Shown here in pieces: positions 63,189 to 64,000 of a DNA stretch of 64,000 nt. Origin of the DNA: Sagittula salina (lineage in GTDB: Bacteria > Pseudomonadota > Alphaproteobacteria > Rhodobacterales > Rhodobacteraceae); NCBI RefSeq assembly GCF_017813235.1, contig NZ_JAGISH010000013.1, positions 1 through 64,000 of the forward strand, given 5' to 3'. The first letter of the stretch is position 1. Each line of letters begins with the position of its first letter. A program made the translations under genes and the position numbers. The notes under the pieces were generated by a model, which worked only from the letters and a program-made list of their open reading frames with translations, did no database searches and was not told the origin of the DNA.

Positions 63189-63358
63189 CACAGGACCAGA
63201 CCACGGGTCAGGCACGCGGCACCGGCACGCGGGGGGCGGGCATGTCGTGAAACTTCTAACGAAACGCCGCCCCGCGACGCCGGGGCGTGGCGCAAAACCG
63301 CCAGATTTCGAGGGCCTTCTTCCCCCTGCGGGGGCGCGGGGTGCGAAGGAGGCCGGGT

Positions 63359-64000
63359 ATGGATGTCGCAAGCGCGGCAGAACGCTACATGCTGGAACTC
63401 ATCAATGCGGAGCGCGCGGCAGCCGGGTTGCCGCCGCTGGTGCTGGAGCAGAACCTCAACACCTCCGCCGATCAGCACAGCCGGTGGATGACCGAAAGCG
63501 ATACCTTCAGCCACACCGGCGCGGGCGGATCGAGCCATACCGATCGCATCCGCGCGGCGGACTTCGATCTGGACGGCAACTGGCGCACGGCAGAGAACAT
63601 CGCCGCGGTGACGGCCTCCGGCCTTGCCGACCTGCGCGACGAAATCGACCGGCTGCACACCAACCTGATGAACAGCCCGACGCATCGGGTCAATATCCTC
63701 GACCCGGCCGTGACGCATGTCGGGCTGGGCATCGTGACCGGGCCGATGACCTACGCCAGCGGCACCAGCTATCAGAGCGTGATCGTCACCCAGAACTTTG
63801 CCGCCTCCAGCCGGGGCGTGCTGGATCTCGACCTGGCCGGGACGGAGGGCGCGGACCGGCTGACCGGCGGGGTGGGAGACGACCATCTGCAGGGCGGCGG
63901 CGGCGCGGATGTGCTGCAGACCGGCAATGGGGCCGACACGGTGCTGGGCGGCGCGGGCGACGACCGCATCGATCTGGGCCAGCTGGTGGGGGCGAAACAG
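63359..64000 (+). CDS. CAP-domain (SCP/PR1) protein with RTX repeats, 3' end outside the window
   Basis: Begins at ATG 63359, with AAGGAGG eight bases upstream. The 214 visible codons hold a CAP domain (about 5-150): LELINAERAAAGLPPLVLE, ADQHSRWMTESDTFSHTG, TAENIAAV and SPTHRVNILDPAVTHVGLGI, retaining the His/Glu/His metal-site pattern. RTX nonapeptides start near 170 (GGVGDDHLQGGGGADVLQTG, GGAGDDRIDLG). The protein is probably secreted by a type I system, cut by the window edge, and related to other bacterial CAP-RTX proteins of unknown role. Confidence 0.82.
   Translation, partial: MDVASAAERYMLELINAERAAAGLPPLVLEQNLNTSADQHSRWMTESDTFSHTGAGGSSHTDRIRAADFDLDGNWRTAENIAAVTASGLADLRDEIDRLHTNLMNSPTHRVNILDPAVTHVGLGIVTGPMTYASGTSYQSVIVTQNFAASSRGVLDLDLAGTEGADRLTGGVGDDHLQGGGGADVLQTGNGADTVLGGAGDDRIDLGQLVGAKQ

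Larger units (their letters stand above)
62903..63358. promoter_or_regulatory. Upstream region of the CAP-RTX gene
   Basis: 456 bases without a supported gene. Contents: the 18-bp tandem repeat at 62977-63012, half of an intergenic repeat around 63075-63145 (CTTCTTTGCTTCGTAAATACTC and GCGAAGAAAGG), AAACAGAGCCTGTTT at 63162 and GTTTCGCGCGCGAAAC at 63173. AAGGAGG at 63344-63350 is the ribosome-binding site of the next gene. No promoter could be pinned down. Confidence 0.6.

Noticed and set aside
1..64000. tRNA, rRNA, CRISPR array or prophage
   Set aside because: No cloverleaf-like segment, regular spacer-repeat pattern or structural phage module was noticed; only one isolated DUF2793 gene.

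Overview
The window is GC-rich DNA from an alphaproteobacterium, most likely a roseobacter-type Rhodobacteraceae. Three things suggest this: a plasmid replication module of the RepA-I/ParA/ParB kind, a DUF2793 phage-tail-like protein, and palindromic intergenic repeats with ATTTGG/CCAAAGAAG-type arms. A replication initiator, iteron-like repeats, a perfect DnaA box and a partition pair at 47.7-51.9 kb indicate that the window is part of a plasmid or chromid. No rRNA, tRNA, ribosomal-protein gene or CRISPR array was seen. Nearly all the rest concerns making, decorating, exporting or cutting surface polysaccharide, so the replicon resembles the RepA-I 'biofilm plasmids' known from roseobacters.

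Layout. 0-4.4 kb: a phosphohexomutase and the Kdo genes kpsF-kdsB-kdsA. 4.4-9.6 kb: an IS graveyard around a low-GC gene for a beta-helix/DUF4214 secreted protein; one degenerate IS903-group element is nested in another and still has its 9-bp target duplication. 9.98-31.1 kb: a polysaccharide cluster on two divergent operons. The minus arm holds three glycosyltransferases (GTs), three sulfotransferases (STs) and a Wzy-like polymerase; the plus arm holds Wzx, ST, GT and ST. They are followed by an ST pseudogene, an acyltransferase-SGNH protein, UDP-xylose synthase, UDP-glucose dehydrogenase and a Wzc-type tyrosine kinase. A GT lies alone at its left end. 31.4-46.4 kb: an epimerase, an initiating sugar transferase, an ST, a very large GT, then an operon gmd-GT-ST-methyltransferase-manC-methyltransferase. 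46.4-52 kb: the DUF2793 protein and the repA/oriV/parAB block. 52-64 kb: a two-domain GT, degraded ST and IS3 remnants, a secreted glycoside-hydrolase-like RTX protein, the capsule export genes kpsM/kpsE/kpsT, a GT2, a broken RTX/DUF4214 gene and a CAP-domain RTX protein cut by the window end.

How the genes fit together. Precursor supply is GDP-mannose and its 4-keto-6-deoxy derivative (phosphohexomutase, ManC, Gmd), UDP-glucuronate and UDP-xylose (Ugd, Uxs), possibly UDP-galacturonate (epimerase), and CMP-Kdo. An ExoY-like transferase could start repeat units; nine GTs extend them; seven intact STs plus methyl- and acyltransferases decorate them; Wzx/Wzy/Wzc assemble one polymer. KpsM/E/T with the Kdo genes suggest a second, ABC-transporter capsule route. 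Secreted RTX/DUF4214 proteins may trim or bind the product. The unusual point is the number of sulfotransferases, which predicts a heavily sulfated, xylose- or uronate-containing polysaccharide encoded on a plasmid. The 10-31 kb cluster is rich in CTAG and the 31-54 kb part has almost none, so the two polysaccharide blocks probably have different origins.
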